From assembly GCF_024586455.1 (NCBI RefSeq), contig NC_065921.1, forward strand, positions 4,588,001 through 4,652,000: a DNA stretch of 64,000 nt, given 5' to 3'. This document shows positions 37,507 to 48,130 of this stretch, piece after piece. The notes under the pieces were generated by a model, which worked only from the letters and a program-made list of their open reading frames with translations, made no database searches and was not told the DNA's origin. The first letter of the stretch is position 1. Each line of letters starts with the position of its first letter. The translations under genes and the position numbers were made by a program. This DNA is from Bactrocera neohumeralis (lineage: Eukaryota > Arthropoda > Insecta > Diptera > Tephritidae).

Positions 37507-37875
37507 CTGATTCCTTCATCGAATTTTTCAACCCGGATCACCGCAAAGTGCTGGAAGAGCAGGATAAGGAAATACGCAAACGTACAGGACTAAAAGGAGC
37601 TGAGCCCGGCGGTGACGAGTGGACCGAAAGGTAATTTTGGCATACCCGGTCGTGCTGGTCTCGACGGACGTGATGGTGTGGCAGGTGAGCTTTGCGTAGG
37701 TGGTGTACCTGGACGTGCTGGTGCCATCGGCATACCTGACAAAGATGGTCTACTCGGCGTGGATGGGCGAGGTGGTCGAAATGGCAAGGACGGCAAAGAA
37801 GGTGCATCTGCACCGTAGAGAGCTCAGGGACCACACGGAGAGAGAGGATTGGAAGCTATGTGAGAAGGTTGCCAA
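37507..37875 (+). pseudogene. Collagen triple-helix exon, frame-shifted with stops
   Basis: A pyrimidine-rich tract and acceptor (CTCTCTTTAG, ending 37506) lead into ADSFIEFFNPDHRKVLEE and EIRKRTGLKGAEPG in one frame. From about 37612 the next frame carries Gly-X-Y triplets: GPKGNFGIPGRAGLDGRDG, then after a Cys in a Gly position GGVPGRAGAIGIP, then Asp in a Gly position (DKDG), then GLLGVDGRGGRNGKDGKEG. In-frame stops follow at about 37816 and 37850, with collagen-like GPHGERG between them. Single-base changes (GGC to TGC and GGC to GAC) explain the two broken triplets. Frameshift plus stops plus Gly substitutions argue for a pseudogene. The Pro-rich minus-strand frame here is a shadow. Confidence 0.8.
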
Positions 37876-39726
37876 CCTGTTTTAGTTTATTGTAAATATG
37901 TGTTTTTTAATAAAATGTTCGGAGTAGGCATATGCTGTACTAAAGTTTGAGCTATTTGTAATCCATTACACCTCCTTCCTCAAGAAGTAATAAGACTTCC
38001 ATAGTACATATATATACAGTACAGTACAGTATATATATACGATTGCTTGTACGCTGTATATGTATGCTCCATTCGCTGAAACTTTCCTTCGAATTGTCGA
38101 GTTTTAGATTCGAGCTTTCGTCTGCATTTACGATTTCCATTTACTTTGCTTTCTTCCTGATTCAATCACAGCTAAAATAACAAAATCCGTTACAATTTTA
38201 CAAGTATGCCAACGAGGTGAGTCCATCTCACGGCTTGGCAACTTTTGCCTAACTTTCGTCGATTATTTACACAATTCCATACAAACGAATAATAGGCTAT
38301 TGGCAGGCGAATCGCCTCACTCGCACCAGCACATGCACTTCAGTTCGTTTCCGGCAACTAAAATTTATTTTTCCGTTATTTATTTAGAATTATAGCCGGG
38401 TGTTGCTTCGCTTTAGAGTCCTCAAAAAGCAGTATTTGAAGTGGCTACTTCCTTAAGGTGCGATTTAGGGCACTTCCTCCGTTGCTGTTTTTCTTATTTT
38501 GCCCTAATTTATTTCCGTCGCCAGGCATATTCTGCATTATAAGTTTCTTGATTCTTTGTCTTTGTTGAACACAGTGAGTTCGTTTATTGTTCTTTATATT
38601 TTGCCTTTTGTTTATCCTTTTTATTTGCTTTTGTGAGCAGTTTCTGTTTGTGTTTGCATTTATTTGTTCCTTATTTTGCAATTTCCTCGTTTCTTTGGTC
38701 TACAGCACTGATTTGTTGCAGTAAAAGTTTTGAGAACATGGCCGAAAGTTATTTGCCAATCTGAAGAAGTGTTGATGGCTACTAAAACTATGCTACCGAA
38801 AAAGAAATGGCTGAAGGAGTGAATGGAAATTGTAATTTGGATTAAGGGTTTGCTGACGCTGTTCATCTACTTCTATTTGAATTTCGAAGTGCTTAACAAG
38901 GTGTTTTTTTTTTGATAGAAAATGTAATACGACTAAGACTTATTCAACAGGGAAATAGTGCCGAAAATGTTTCCCTCTTGTTGAATTCTCAAACTGCATA
39001 TAATTTAATTCTTAGCAAAATAAAAATTTTAGATCCAGCCTAACACCTTTGGTTTTGAGTTCTGACCCATAATGCCCCTGAGCTACTTGCTCTTAAATCA
39101 ATCTCGCAACAATGACAGCTGTTTGTTTTGCCCAAGCTGTATGGAGGAAGGCAAAGTGTAATCATCTTGTCACTTTCATCTCTATTGTCCACCTTTTCCA
39201 GATCGCGAATGAAATATTTTTTTATTTAAATCCTCGTCGAACGCAGTTAAATGGCTGGGAATAATATTAACCGCTTTGACAAATTCGTGGTAAGTTTGAA
39301 AGACTTTGTCGATCTATGTAGATCTGGTGAAGGTAGAAGTTTTAGAAGTTTTTGGTATTACAAAGTACCAACATTTACAGCTGTCCATCGATGGGATCAA
39401 CCTTGCGAACTAACTCAACTGAATCAAATCTTTTGTTTTTAAAATTAAATAAATTAAAATATTTCCTTTAAACTCGAATATCCCCCACTTGAGTGAGTCA
39501 TAACAATTATGTTGTCCTTTAAGACGTCACTTTACAAATGCAACATTGCGGTCGTTGACATTTTAAGTAGACGGCTATATAATTTTGTTTTATCATAACA
39601 CTTTTTGTGTCAATTAATTAATCGCCTCAATATTTGCGCTAAACAAGTGCACAATAGCTCTTAAGCTACTTAATTATCAAAGAAGTCCATTTGATATTAT
39701 ATTAGAAATTCATGCTGCCATTGCAG
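37876..39726. other. Non-coding stretch, probable intron
   Basis: No exon is recognised. A short compound tract (GTACATATATATAC with a CAGTA triplication) lies at about 38006-38040. It falls between the collagen and Ig exons of the remnant. Confidence 0.45.
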
Positions 39727-40167
39727 ACTTGAATACGCCGCACATAGAACGCTTCGTAATCGTCGAGGAGGGCAAGACTTTGAATCTGAGCTGCGCCGCC
39801 AGAGGCAATCCGATGCCGCATGTTGAGTGGCGACACGATAACGGACGCACAATTAATATTAACGGCGTCGAAAATAAGTACAATCGAGTTTATAAACGCT
39901 TTCATTATCGTAGAAAAGCCTATTTTAATTGGCGATTTACACGAAATTGCCGCTGGACAACAGTTAACCGCATTACTTGTACTTATTCTATATATAGTAT
40001 ACCTATCCCAGTGTTATAGAGATAGTGCTTTAATGCTAAATATTTCATGGTTGTCCATTTCAATGTCTTCGGTTACTGGGCCTTATTTGAAATTCACAAT
40101 CATCACTCGACATCAAATGGCGGTTTGGTGCCGGTCGCGAATGCCACCTTCGTCATTCAAGTTCACT
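39727..40167 (+). pseudogene. Immunoglobulin-domain exon, disrupted
   Basis: After an acceptor (CATTGCAG) one frame reads NTPHIERFVIVEEGKTLNLS, then CAARGNPMPHVEWRHDN, giving the first Cys and the core Trp of an I-set Ig domain. After NGVE the homology breaks for about 170 bases. It returns in another frame at about 40060 (VTGPYLKFTIITRHQMA), then shifts at about 40116 to GLVPVANATFVIQVH. The piece that should hold the YxC second cysteine is missing, so the disulfide cannot form. A donor (ACT/GTAAGT) follows at 40168. Ig domains of this type occur in insect cell-adhesion proteins. Together with the collagen exon they suggest a colmedin-like protein, here non-functional. Confidence 0.75.
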
Positions 40168-40852
40168 GTAAGTAGAGTTTTGGGTGATAAGTTAATACTA
40201 GTATCAATTTATGAAATTTTTAACTTTTATGAACAGTTAATTAGCAGTATATTTTTGTTGTCTCAAAAAAGCGGATATATTTTTAATGCGCGATAATTGA
40301 ATAAAAAGGAAGTTTTTATGAAACATGTTACTGGCAATCAATTCGTATTTTTAATTTTATGTTAATTAATTCAAGTTAATAAGTTAAATTTTCCTAAATG
40401 AGCACATTAAGAGCTAAAAAGCTTAATAGACATTTTTTACTCATTCACTTATAGCGTTGGTTGTAAAAAATTCAACACTATTTGTGTAGTATGCCATCCT
40501 AAGTATTAATTAGGGTGTGACGCTTAGCAAAGAAAGTTATTTATTATTATTATATTATTATTAAAGGCTCATAGTTTTTTAATCAATGATTGGGAGTAAC
40601 AATACATCACTGACTCCCTAAAGAGTCTTTCTCGTTTCATTTGGAATAATTGAAATTAAGTTTATTATTGGTGATGTAGACCATCTGATCGAATTGGACC
40701 CGTCCATATGAACTGTGCACGCAATTTAGGTCGTTAAATTTTTTCCAAGATTGCTATAACCTTTTTTTATGTTTGTGTGACGCTCCTTATATAACTAGTT
40801 CGTGGTTGGCAGCTGTTTGCTTACGATGTGAAATATTTTTTGGTGTATTATT
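40168..40852. other. Non-coding stretch after the Ig exon
   Basis: I searched by eye for further Ig or olfactomedin sequence and saw none. The gene remnant seems to end here, or the rest lies beyond the recognised repeats. Confidence 0.45.
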
Positions 40853-41204
40853 GGGGAGTCGAAAAAGTCTTTTCGTATTTCTAATCAAATTTCAACTTAT
40901 TTTCTGTACCATTTTGGTCGACCACTTCTTGCCATTTTTCCACTAGAGGCATTATTCCACGAATGTAAAACTTTTATCAGTGTACATTGAAATTTCGAAT
41001 TTTCCAGAACGGAAGCGAGCGAAGCGTGGCTGTGCTCCAATGCACTCATACAACATCGTCTCCGTAAACTTCACAAAATTCATTGGTGGCTTGCGTGACA
41101 TTCTTCCCATTTTTATACAAAGATTTCAAAACATTGCGAATTTTAACAATATTTTCACTCATTTTGGAACAGCTGTAACTTTGTTTCAATTTTCCCGAAT
41201 TTAA
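40853..41204 (-). mobile_element. mariner relic of the same family, copy 2
   Basis: The end GGGGAGTCGAAAAAGTCTTT at 40853 matches the copy at 36381. On the minus strand the transposase starts at 41162 (MSENIVKIRNVLKSLYKNGK, then VTQATNEFCEVYGDDVV and a stop). In a shifted frame it reaches FARFRSGKFEI and then jumps by deletion to the C-terminal FYIRGIMPLVEKWQEVVDQN. The catalytic centre is entirely gone. The right terminal repeat is worn. Confidence 0.88.
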
Positions 41205-41249
41205 TTAATTTATTTTTTTAATGAAGCTTAAAATCTCACCTTTCCAACA

Positions 41250-41950
41250 CTATGTATATGGTAAGACATAATGTGATTGGTAACACTGGAGATATAGTAA
41301 GACTGCAACGACATCTATTGACAAAATACGAAATACAAAATTCGACTGCCCAATATTACCATAAAAAATGCGTTAGCTTAAAATTTTGTGTTTCCAATGA
41401 AACACCAAAAGGCTACGGAATCATCGAAAATATCGCAAAAGTGTTTTGGAGCGTCTACTTTATCAGGAAATTCGAAGTGGCACAAAGTATTCAGTGAAAG
41501 TCGTGTCTTATGCGTGTTGCACTTCTATTGATGACGATAGCGGTGAAAAAGTTAAAGAAATCGTATTTGAAAATTGTTTTGTTGGTTTTAGAGATATAGT
41601 AAAAGGTCTCAATATCGCTTATTGATCGCTTGACACATTTTGATCAATGTTTTGTACATGAATGGTGTCAATTGTACTCAAAATTCTGATTCTTTGAAAA
41701 AGCGACATGAAGTAAAAGTCGGAAAAGGGATGCTTGACAACGTAGCTGAGAACTCTACATTCATCAAACACATCATAACTGGAAGGAAAACGTGGGTTTA
41801 TGAATACCACTTCTAAACCATTTAATAATCTAGAGAATGGCGCTTCAAAAATTAAACGTGGCTTATATGATACCAAGTGTTTGAAAAGTTTTATTAAGCT
41901 TTGGCACGTTTGCATTGGCCCAGCAGCCTATTTTGAAGGCGATAATTAAA
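41250..41950 (+). mobile_element. mariner relic, frame-broken transposase, different family
   Basis: The N-terminal part reads VSLKFCVSNETPK and continues one frame over as SGNSKWHKVFSESR. The second half of the DNA-binding region is TSIDDDSGEKVKEIVFEN with FRDIVKGLNI. The best stretch is HEVKVGKGMLDNVAENSTF, then IKHIITG. The first catalytic motif GDETW has become GRKTW, so the first Asp is lost. Further stops follow, and a deletion leads straight to the C-terminal CIGPAAYFEGDN with its stop at about 41947. It sits immediately beside the previous relic and points the opposite way. Confidence 0.88.
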
Positions 41951-42078
41951 ATTTGTACAATACCTCAAAGTGTTTTTTTTGACAGTCCGGATCAAATTTG
42001 ATCAGATGTAAAATTTTTGGTAAATAGCAACAACTAAATGACTACCTTAACTCCTATTCATGTTAAATTCAAATAAAA
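41951..42078. other. Short non-coding stretch before gap
   Basis: It contains a perfect 14-base palindrome, GATCAAATTTGATC, at about 41991-42004. This may be part of the worn mariner end. Confidence 0.4.
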
Positions 42079-42178
42079 NNNNNNNNNNNNNNNNNNNNNN
42101 NNNNNNNNNNNNNNNNNNNNNNNNNNNNNNNNNNNNNNNNNNNNNNNNNNNNNNNNNNNNNNNNNNNNNNNNNNNNNN
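42079..42178. other. Assembly gap (100 N)
   Basis: Exactly 100 N. The flanking sequence on the right begins inside a probable retrotransposon tail, a common reason for assembly breaks. Confidence 0.99.
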
Positions 42179-42274
42179 CACGCAGCAAAAAGAAGAAACG
42201 ACTGGCGCGCTGTTGTTAACTCGGCTATAATCGCGTAAGCGGTGTCTACGCCAATTAAGAAGAAGAAGAAGAAT
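42179..42274 (+). mobile_element. Probable non-LTR retrotransposon 3' end with (GAA)n tail
   Basis: One frame reads AAKRRNDWRAVVNSAIIA followed by a stop, which resembles the extreme C-terminus of a reverse-transcriptase polyprotein. A short untranslated piece then ends in AAGAAGAAGAAGAAGAA (about 42257-42273). The rest of the element would lie in the gap or be absent. The family is not assigned. Confidence 0.5.
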
Positions 42275-42299
42275 ATGATTTATAATCTAAGAATCATTG

Positions 42300-42985
42300 A
42301 TTTATGCTTCCGCTTTGTCACTTATGTTTTCAGCAGGCATAATGCCACTTCATTTGAGAAAGCATTAAATGTGCGGAAGTAACAATAAAATTACATTTTA
42401 TTGTAATAAATTATTATATTTCATAAATGCACACAAATGTTTTCCATAATTCATTTACACTTTGCAAACTTCTTGCGATTATCTAATAAATTACAATAAA
42501 TTTACACGCGTCACCTCTTCATCTTTGACCACCCACGGTGCGTTACGGGTCTTGTGAAGTGGTGACCCGCATCTGTTATCTGTCCATGTGTGAATTTTCT
42601 CTTAAAAGGTTAACAAATATTCTTGCCGATTATTACACACATACACACATTTCCCTATACTATATTTATGTATCCGTTGAGTATGTTCAATTTGCTCCAT
42701 CTTCCAAAGTCCGTAACACTTGTTTTATTTTACTGTTATAGTTGGGCATATTTATAACTGTTGCTTGTTTTGCTGATTTTATTTTTATTACCAATAAAAA
42801 CACAAATAAATTGGTGTTGTTAGTCGTGAACGTGGTGGTAAAACAACATCGGCAATATTATGGTTTTATAAATGATTTAGTTGCCAATTATCTTGATGTT
42901 ACCTTCATTGTTAGTGACGGCTTGTTATTTAGCTTTGTTGATGCCCCTGAGAATGCGGGTAAAATAATACATATTTTTATTTTTA
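42300..42985 (+). repeat. Old inverted duplication, partner of 4590-5400
   Basis: This is the reverse-complement partner described at 4590-5400. The 25 bases at 42527-42551 are the perfectly kept island. Open frames at 42538-42741 and 42742-42993 are not matched by frames in the partner and are taken as chance. Confidence 0.75.
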
Positions 42986-43119
42986 TTTTATGAAGCTACT
43001 CGCAGTTTATTCTGATTTCTGCAAAACAATAGAATAATGAAAAAATTGAAAATAAAGATGTACGAATAAAAGACTGCTTATACCACATTAGATGTATTGT
43101 TCAAGTGCAAGTAAAACTG

Positions 43120-43335
43120 TTCAAGACCCTAGGTACCGGATATTTAGACCCCGGTACCTATAGTTGACTTTTGATCGATAATTTTGATTAAGTAATAATC
43201 CTTCTCTTATAATGGTATGTCTGTGTGTCAAAAATGGGTTGAATCGGACCGATACTTCCCTTAGCCACATATATCAAATATAAAGATTTTTGAACTTTTA
43301 AAACAAAATTTAATGTTGGCTCTTTGTTCGAAGCT
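43120..43335 (+). repeat. Dispersed repeat fragment with 10-base hairpin
   Basis: TAGGTACCGG at 43130-43139 and CCGGTACCTA at 43151-43160 form a perfect stem with an 11-base loop. The following phrase GGGTTGAATCGGACCGATAC is reminiscent of common fly repeats. It abuts the mariner end at 43366. Confidence 0.45.
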
Positions 43336-43365
43336 CAATATCGCACCGATAACACAAACATACTG

Positions 43366-43535
43366 AGACTTAAAACGCAATAACTTCACTTCCAATCAAT
43401 GAAATGTCATGAAATTCTCACTGGACAATCGATAAAAATAGCAGATTCTAACGCATTAGTCCACATATAGATCGCCCCCACCATGGGGCGCTAGATTCAA
43501 AAAGTCCTGTTAACTTTGGAATGCGCCTTGTATAT
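43366..43535 (-). mobile_element. 5' end of the 14.2-kb mariner family, reversed
   Basis: Read on the minus strand, it starts ATACAAGGCGCATTCCAAAG and continues with AACAGGACTTTTTGAAT. It then matches 14260-14350 closely (TAGAATCTGC, ATCGATTGTCCAGTGAGAAT, TTCATGACATT, GATTGGAAGTGAAG). Only the terminal repeat and leader remain; no transposase codons are left. Confidence 0.88.
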
Positions 43536-44198
43536 GCCGTTATGTCTTATCCAAACAAACAATGCGATCTAAACTATAAGATCTGAGTATAACGTGAGTT
43601 GCAGGTTTGAACTGTGATTTTCAAAAATATAAAAAATTATCAATTTGCTGTTCTTTTGTTAGATGTTTGGCAAGCGTACATATGCTGAACTTTGAAAAAG
43701 AACTCTAAAAACAGATGCAAGAAAAAAGCTTACCATACATGCTGATGTTGAATCTTTTACTTGTCTCGATGGCATTAGTCAGCATTGTGTCTCTCGTCTG
43801 CATCTGTAAATTCGTTTCTGAACTCTTCAACTAACTTACATATATACATATTTGGGTATAATTTTGCACATAAATATGTACGAGTACTTAAACAGAATAG
43901 CAGTGCTCTTGGCACATGTCCATACTCAAATCACTTTTCAAAAAAGTTCAAGGTGTTAAATATTTGGGAATTAAAGGTACATGTCATACACTTGGCTTCT
44001 TCCTTTGGGAAAATTTAAAAGGCAAATTGAGGAGAATTCAGTCTACAAGCTTCTCGATGTTTTTATGCATTTTACAAAAAAGACATTTGACATTTTGCAA
44101 TTCTTCGATGACATCAGCGAAATAAAACATACAAACATTTATGTGAAGGCTCAGAGTGACGTTAATATATTTGAATACGATTATATGACATACGATCT
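43536..44198. other. Non-coding, nothing recognised
   Basis: Several overlapping short frames (43785-44262, plus) have no domain. Confidence 0.4.
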
Positions 44199-44265
44199 CG
44201 AACCCATGTTTTCACCCCACCTAATGAGCTTTCAAAGCAGAGTCAAGGATAACAAGACATAATTG
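44199..44265 (+). repeat. Dispersed repeat fragment, copy 2
   Basis: This is the partner of 29-98 on the same strand. Confidence 0.45.
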
Positions 44266-44351
44266 ACATATATTAAAAATAAACCTCTGCTTTTAGTTAG
44301 TTTAGCAGTAGGTAAAGCTAAAAATGATGTGAAAACTAAATTAAATAACAA

Positions 44352-44585
44352 GTAAGGTAGGCTAAGTTCGGGTGCAACCGAACATTTTATACTCTTCCAA
44401 CTTTCCAGAATGAAAACCAGAGGAGGTGTAAACCCAATCATATGGAGTAAAGTCAGCCGGATGTTCGAAAAACCTGACATAGGGACTCGGCCAAGTTTTC
44501 GCTCTATTTTTAGCATAAAGATACACTGTTATGAATAAAACAATGTCTCTTATTTTCATTGGGATAACTCACATATTGGCCGATA
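44352..44585 (+). repeat. Fly dispersed repeat with GTTCGG/CCGAAC hairpin
   Basis: It begins AAGTAAGGTAGGCTAAGTTC, then GGGTGCAACCGAAC, a six-base stem with a six-base loop, then ATTTTATACTCTTCC. It continues with AGTCAGCCGGATGTTCG and TCATTGGGATAACTCACATA. The start matches the inverted fragment at 2825-2905. The fragment is followed directly by a mariner scrap. Confidence 0.7.
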
Positions 44586-44589
44586 TATA

Positions 44590-44725
44590 CAGCATAAAAT
44601 TGGTAAAACTCTTACCGAAATGTTGCACTTGATGAAACAAGTTTATGGCCATGCCGGCCAACGAGCTAAAACACTCGTTCGACATGATTTTGGACCATGC
44701 AAAAAGCTGTATTGAAGTACATATG
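44590..44725 (+). mobile_element. mariner scrap: N-terminus joined to C-terminus
   Basis: One frame reads KIGKTLTEMLHLMKQVYGHA, close to KIGETFSETFLLIKQVYGDH of the 14.2-kb copy. At TATGGCCATGCCGG the reading passes in another frame to MPANELKHSFDMILDHAKSC, the C-terminal end of a mariner transposase. The whole DNA-binding/catalytic middle is deleted, and the join may have used a short repeat. It probably belongs to the same family as 43366-43535 but is separated from it by about 1 kb. Confidence 0.75.
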
Positions 44726-46199
44726 TATTTTATATTATCGTATTCACTTAATTTGTTCCAATTTGAAGAAAATAAGTCCTTCTTTGAGCAACTGAAAGGT
44801 AAATCGAACTCCCTGTGTATACGAAATTACGTATACGCCATGAGGAGTTCTTCTTCCAGCATAGCAAGCTTCAATATGCCATGTAATTTTTAAATATATT
44901 TTACCAAATTTTGGGAAATAAGTAGCAGTTCACTTTGTCTCATACAAAATTTCAAGTCTTTTTTTACATGTTTCAAAGACAACAATTATAAATTAGCTAT
45001 TTTTTATGATATCTATACTAATCGAGCCGAAAAAGTGTTACTTCTGCGTATTTAATTATTAAAAATTCAACAATAATTTGTTGCTTTTCTATTTAATAAA
45101 GTCAACTATGTATAATGTTTGTGACGCTTAATATTATACATTATTCTTACAGGTAAGATCCGCTGTACTTATTTATAGCGCGATAGGATCAATAATTCCC
45201 GGAAACATGAAAATACCTTATTCGATGTTGTTTTGGTTTATTGACATGTAGCAGCCAAAAGCTGTTGAATCTTTTTCAAATATCTTGGCATTTTTTCCAA
45301 AATGACCGCTACAAATAAAACAAATTTGTATCTTACTTTAATTTCACCTTCTGTAAATCATACAACTTACGAAATAGTGGCGTGTAAAAGTTTCGAAAGC
45401 ATACAACATCTCAAAGGGATAATAAATTTAATGCGAAATGCAGGAAAAATACACATGTTCTTATTGCTCACTGAACTAATTGGAACAGCTGCCAGTGGAG
45501 CGTATAAATAATATAAATTTTTCACTTTTATATGGGACATATTGTAAAATATTTTTTTGCCAGCGAGTGCACTACATATTTATAAAAACTTTATCTCAAA
45601 AAACTAAAAGCTGATACTTATGTGACAGCGGTACTCTCACCGACTCAATATTAGGAAAAAATTATTTTTTTACTCATCAATGTAGCACATCACTCGGGAA
45701 GCCATAATACTCGTATTATTTGCGCAGGTACTTTAAATAAATATATTTGTTTGTCGAGTACTTACAGGCGAGATGAAAAGAATACAAAATTAAATCACAT
45801 TGTGGACTGTAAATGAAAAAGAAATTCACTTAAAAAAAGCACACAAAACAATATAGGTTAAAGCAAAAAAATAATATTATTACTGATGCCAAAAAGTGTT
45901 AGCGTGCATCCTGAAACAGATATATCTATTAAATGCGGAAAAAAAGTCTATAGGCATAACTTTATATACATAAATTCAAAATGTTCAATGCATCAAAACT
46001 TTGTTTTCTTATGCTAGTAAACATATAAATGAATTAAGCAAACTTCTTTTTCTTGGATAACAAATCTCTAACGCAAAAATTATACGCACAACTTTTTTAA
46101 AAGTTTAGTTTTCACACTCAATCTGGTTGGAACTTTATACTTTTGTTTATAAAGATCAACAAAATTATCCCTCCCACAGTTAAGAAGGCACTTAAAATA
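44726..46199. other. AT-rich non-coding stretch
   Basis: No gene or repeat is recognised. Confidence 0.45.
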
Positions 46200-46560
46200 T
46201 ATTTATTTTGTCGCCTTCAAAGTAATCTCCATCAGAAGAAATAAACCCACGGAACCAAATCTGGTGAATACGGTGTTTGACAGACGGTATTCATTGCTTT
46301 TTTGGTTTTAAATTCGGTCGCAATCGTACTCTTTTCATTCATCTCTACCGGGACGAGTTGAGCAAGAACGTGTTTCATACCCAAAATATCCACCAAAATC
46401 ATTCGAACGGACTCGCGAGAGATGTCGAGCGCTCTTGCAATCTCTCTAACACTTGTCTGACGATTTTTAAGCACCATATCCGTAAATTTTTTAATAGCAC
46501 TACTGAGGTGTACCAACTTAAGCTGCTGTTGTAAACAAACTGGTTTGACAAATCGCGCTC
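46200..46560 (-). mobile_element. mariner relic with deleted core
   Basis: On the minus strand the frame from 46516 to 46232 reads LKNRQTSVREIARALDISRE, then SVRMILVDILGMK, the second helix-turn-helix of a mariner transposase. It continues LVPVEMN, then jumps to FKTKKAMNTVCQTPYSPDLV. The position of the third catalytic Asp is changed (PWVY instead of PCDY), and the first two motifs lie in the deletion. The phrase CGCCTTCAAAGTAATCTCC next to it is usual in this type of element. The terminal repeats are too worn to place. Confidence 0.85.
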
Positions 46561-47637
46561 ATATTTGGCATTGGTCTTACCAGCTTAGCAAAATACATTT
46601 TTTGAAATATGCTTTACCGCGGGAATTTAATTAGAATTTTCGGGTGCTTTTTTGTCACAAGGTATGTATGCTACTACTTTTAAGTTTTCGCGGGAAGTAA
46701 TTGAGGAAATATACCACTACAAAGCACCTATCTATAGCCCACATTTATGATTCACTTGAATGCAAACAAAGTGTCGTTTACATTTTGACTTAAATTTGAG
46801 TAGGTTTAAATACGAAAACAGATTCTAACCGAAAATTTTGTACCGGCAACAATAAACCACTGATGAAAAATCTCCACCCATATGTACATCAAGCGAGCCT
46901 TGAAATTTAGAGTGAATTTTCCGGGTGCTTAGGCTTCCATTAAAGTGGATATTATCTTCACAAAAGCAATGTTTTTGGCACCGGATGAAGTTGTATTTCA
47001 AAACGTAGAACGTTTACCTATGCATTGCAATTAGAAAAACACACACTGGCAGCTGAAGCATTTGGTTACTGAGCAAAGTGCAAAACTATTCTCCTTGGTT
47101 CTCAACTGATCAATTGTCTGCCGTTTAAAGCTCTGGGATGTGATGTAGTGAAGCTGCCACAATACGGTGAATGGAACAGATTGCCAGGACAAAGGAGGTT
47201 TTGGATTATTTTTACGTTTTGATGCCTAAATTGGGGAGGAGGAGAATCCAAAAAAGCATTTCTGTGGGAAAATTTTTCATAAGCTTAAGCCTGACATATC
47301 CTTGCTTTGGTAGAAATACAAACATGTATGTATATATGTATTCGAGTGTACATGTGTAGACTGCATGCATTTCCTACTATGTTAATTGCAAAACGTGCAC
47401 AGTTTTTAAATTCAGGATATGCAGGATGGTGTTTTTTTTTCAATTTGCTTGCTTTGACAGACAGACTCAAACTTTTATAAGATAATTGAGAGCTTTGGTA
47501 TTTTGGCAATGAAATTTTAAAGGAAAACGTTTAAATAGAACAGATTTTTGTCAGATTTTTTTCACTCAATCAATAATTTAAAGATTTAAAATTGAAAAAT
47601 TTTTCAAATATGCCACTGAGCTGGAGACTAACGATGA
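46561..47637. other. Non-coding, nothing recognised
   Basis: Short domainless frames only. Confidence 0.4.
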
Positions 47638-47710
47638 GGCAACTTGTTTCTAAAGCTTTCGTTTAAATCGTTAGCCGGCGTGACCATACACCAGCGTAAA
47701 AAAATTCCAA
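47638..47710 (-). mobile_element. Doubtful mariner C-terminal scrap
   Basis: On the minus strand, VTPANDLNESFRNKL resembles the mariner C-terminal motif PANDLxxSF. The bases TATGGTCACGCCGGCTAACGA resemble TATGGCCATGCCGGCCAACGA at 44645. The match is short and nothing around it supports an element. Confidence 0.3.
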
Positions 47711-48130
47711 CTGTCTTGCATCTCAACTTGCACTGACAAAAAGTAATGACCGCTAAACGAAGGTGCGCCTCTGCACACAAACACCAGTACACAAGCATCA
47801 TTTGGTGATCAAGTAAATGGTCGAGCGAACTAACGGAAGCTGCTTCTCTGCATTGCATACAAATGTTTGACATTGTAGGCATCCTTCTGACTACTTTGCT
47901 GGTATTAGAGTCGCTAGTTGGAACTTTGATCGACCGTACGCGCATATATGTTGCAGATGAGTTCATCCAATTTGAATATTTACGCTTGTCACAAAAGTTA
48001 TGCAGCAGCTTTAAATAAAAAGAAGTAATTTTTTTCGAAAATTTGTAATAAAAATAAAATAATAGCTAACTTAAGCAAATTTTTTTTATTTATTTATTAA
48101 ATCTTAAAACGCCATACATAACCAACATAA

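Noticed and set aside
37538..37834. Proline/serine- and histidine-rich minus-strand frames
   Set aside because: They are the antisense shadow of the GC-rich Gly-X-Y collagen exon.
45302..45511. A 69-codon frame with a few protein-like phrases
   Set aside because: It is too short, has no domain, and its surroundings contain no supporting exon.
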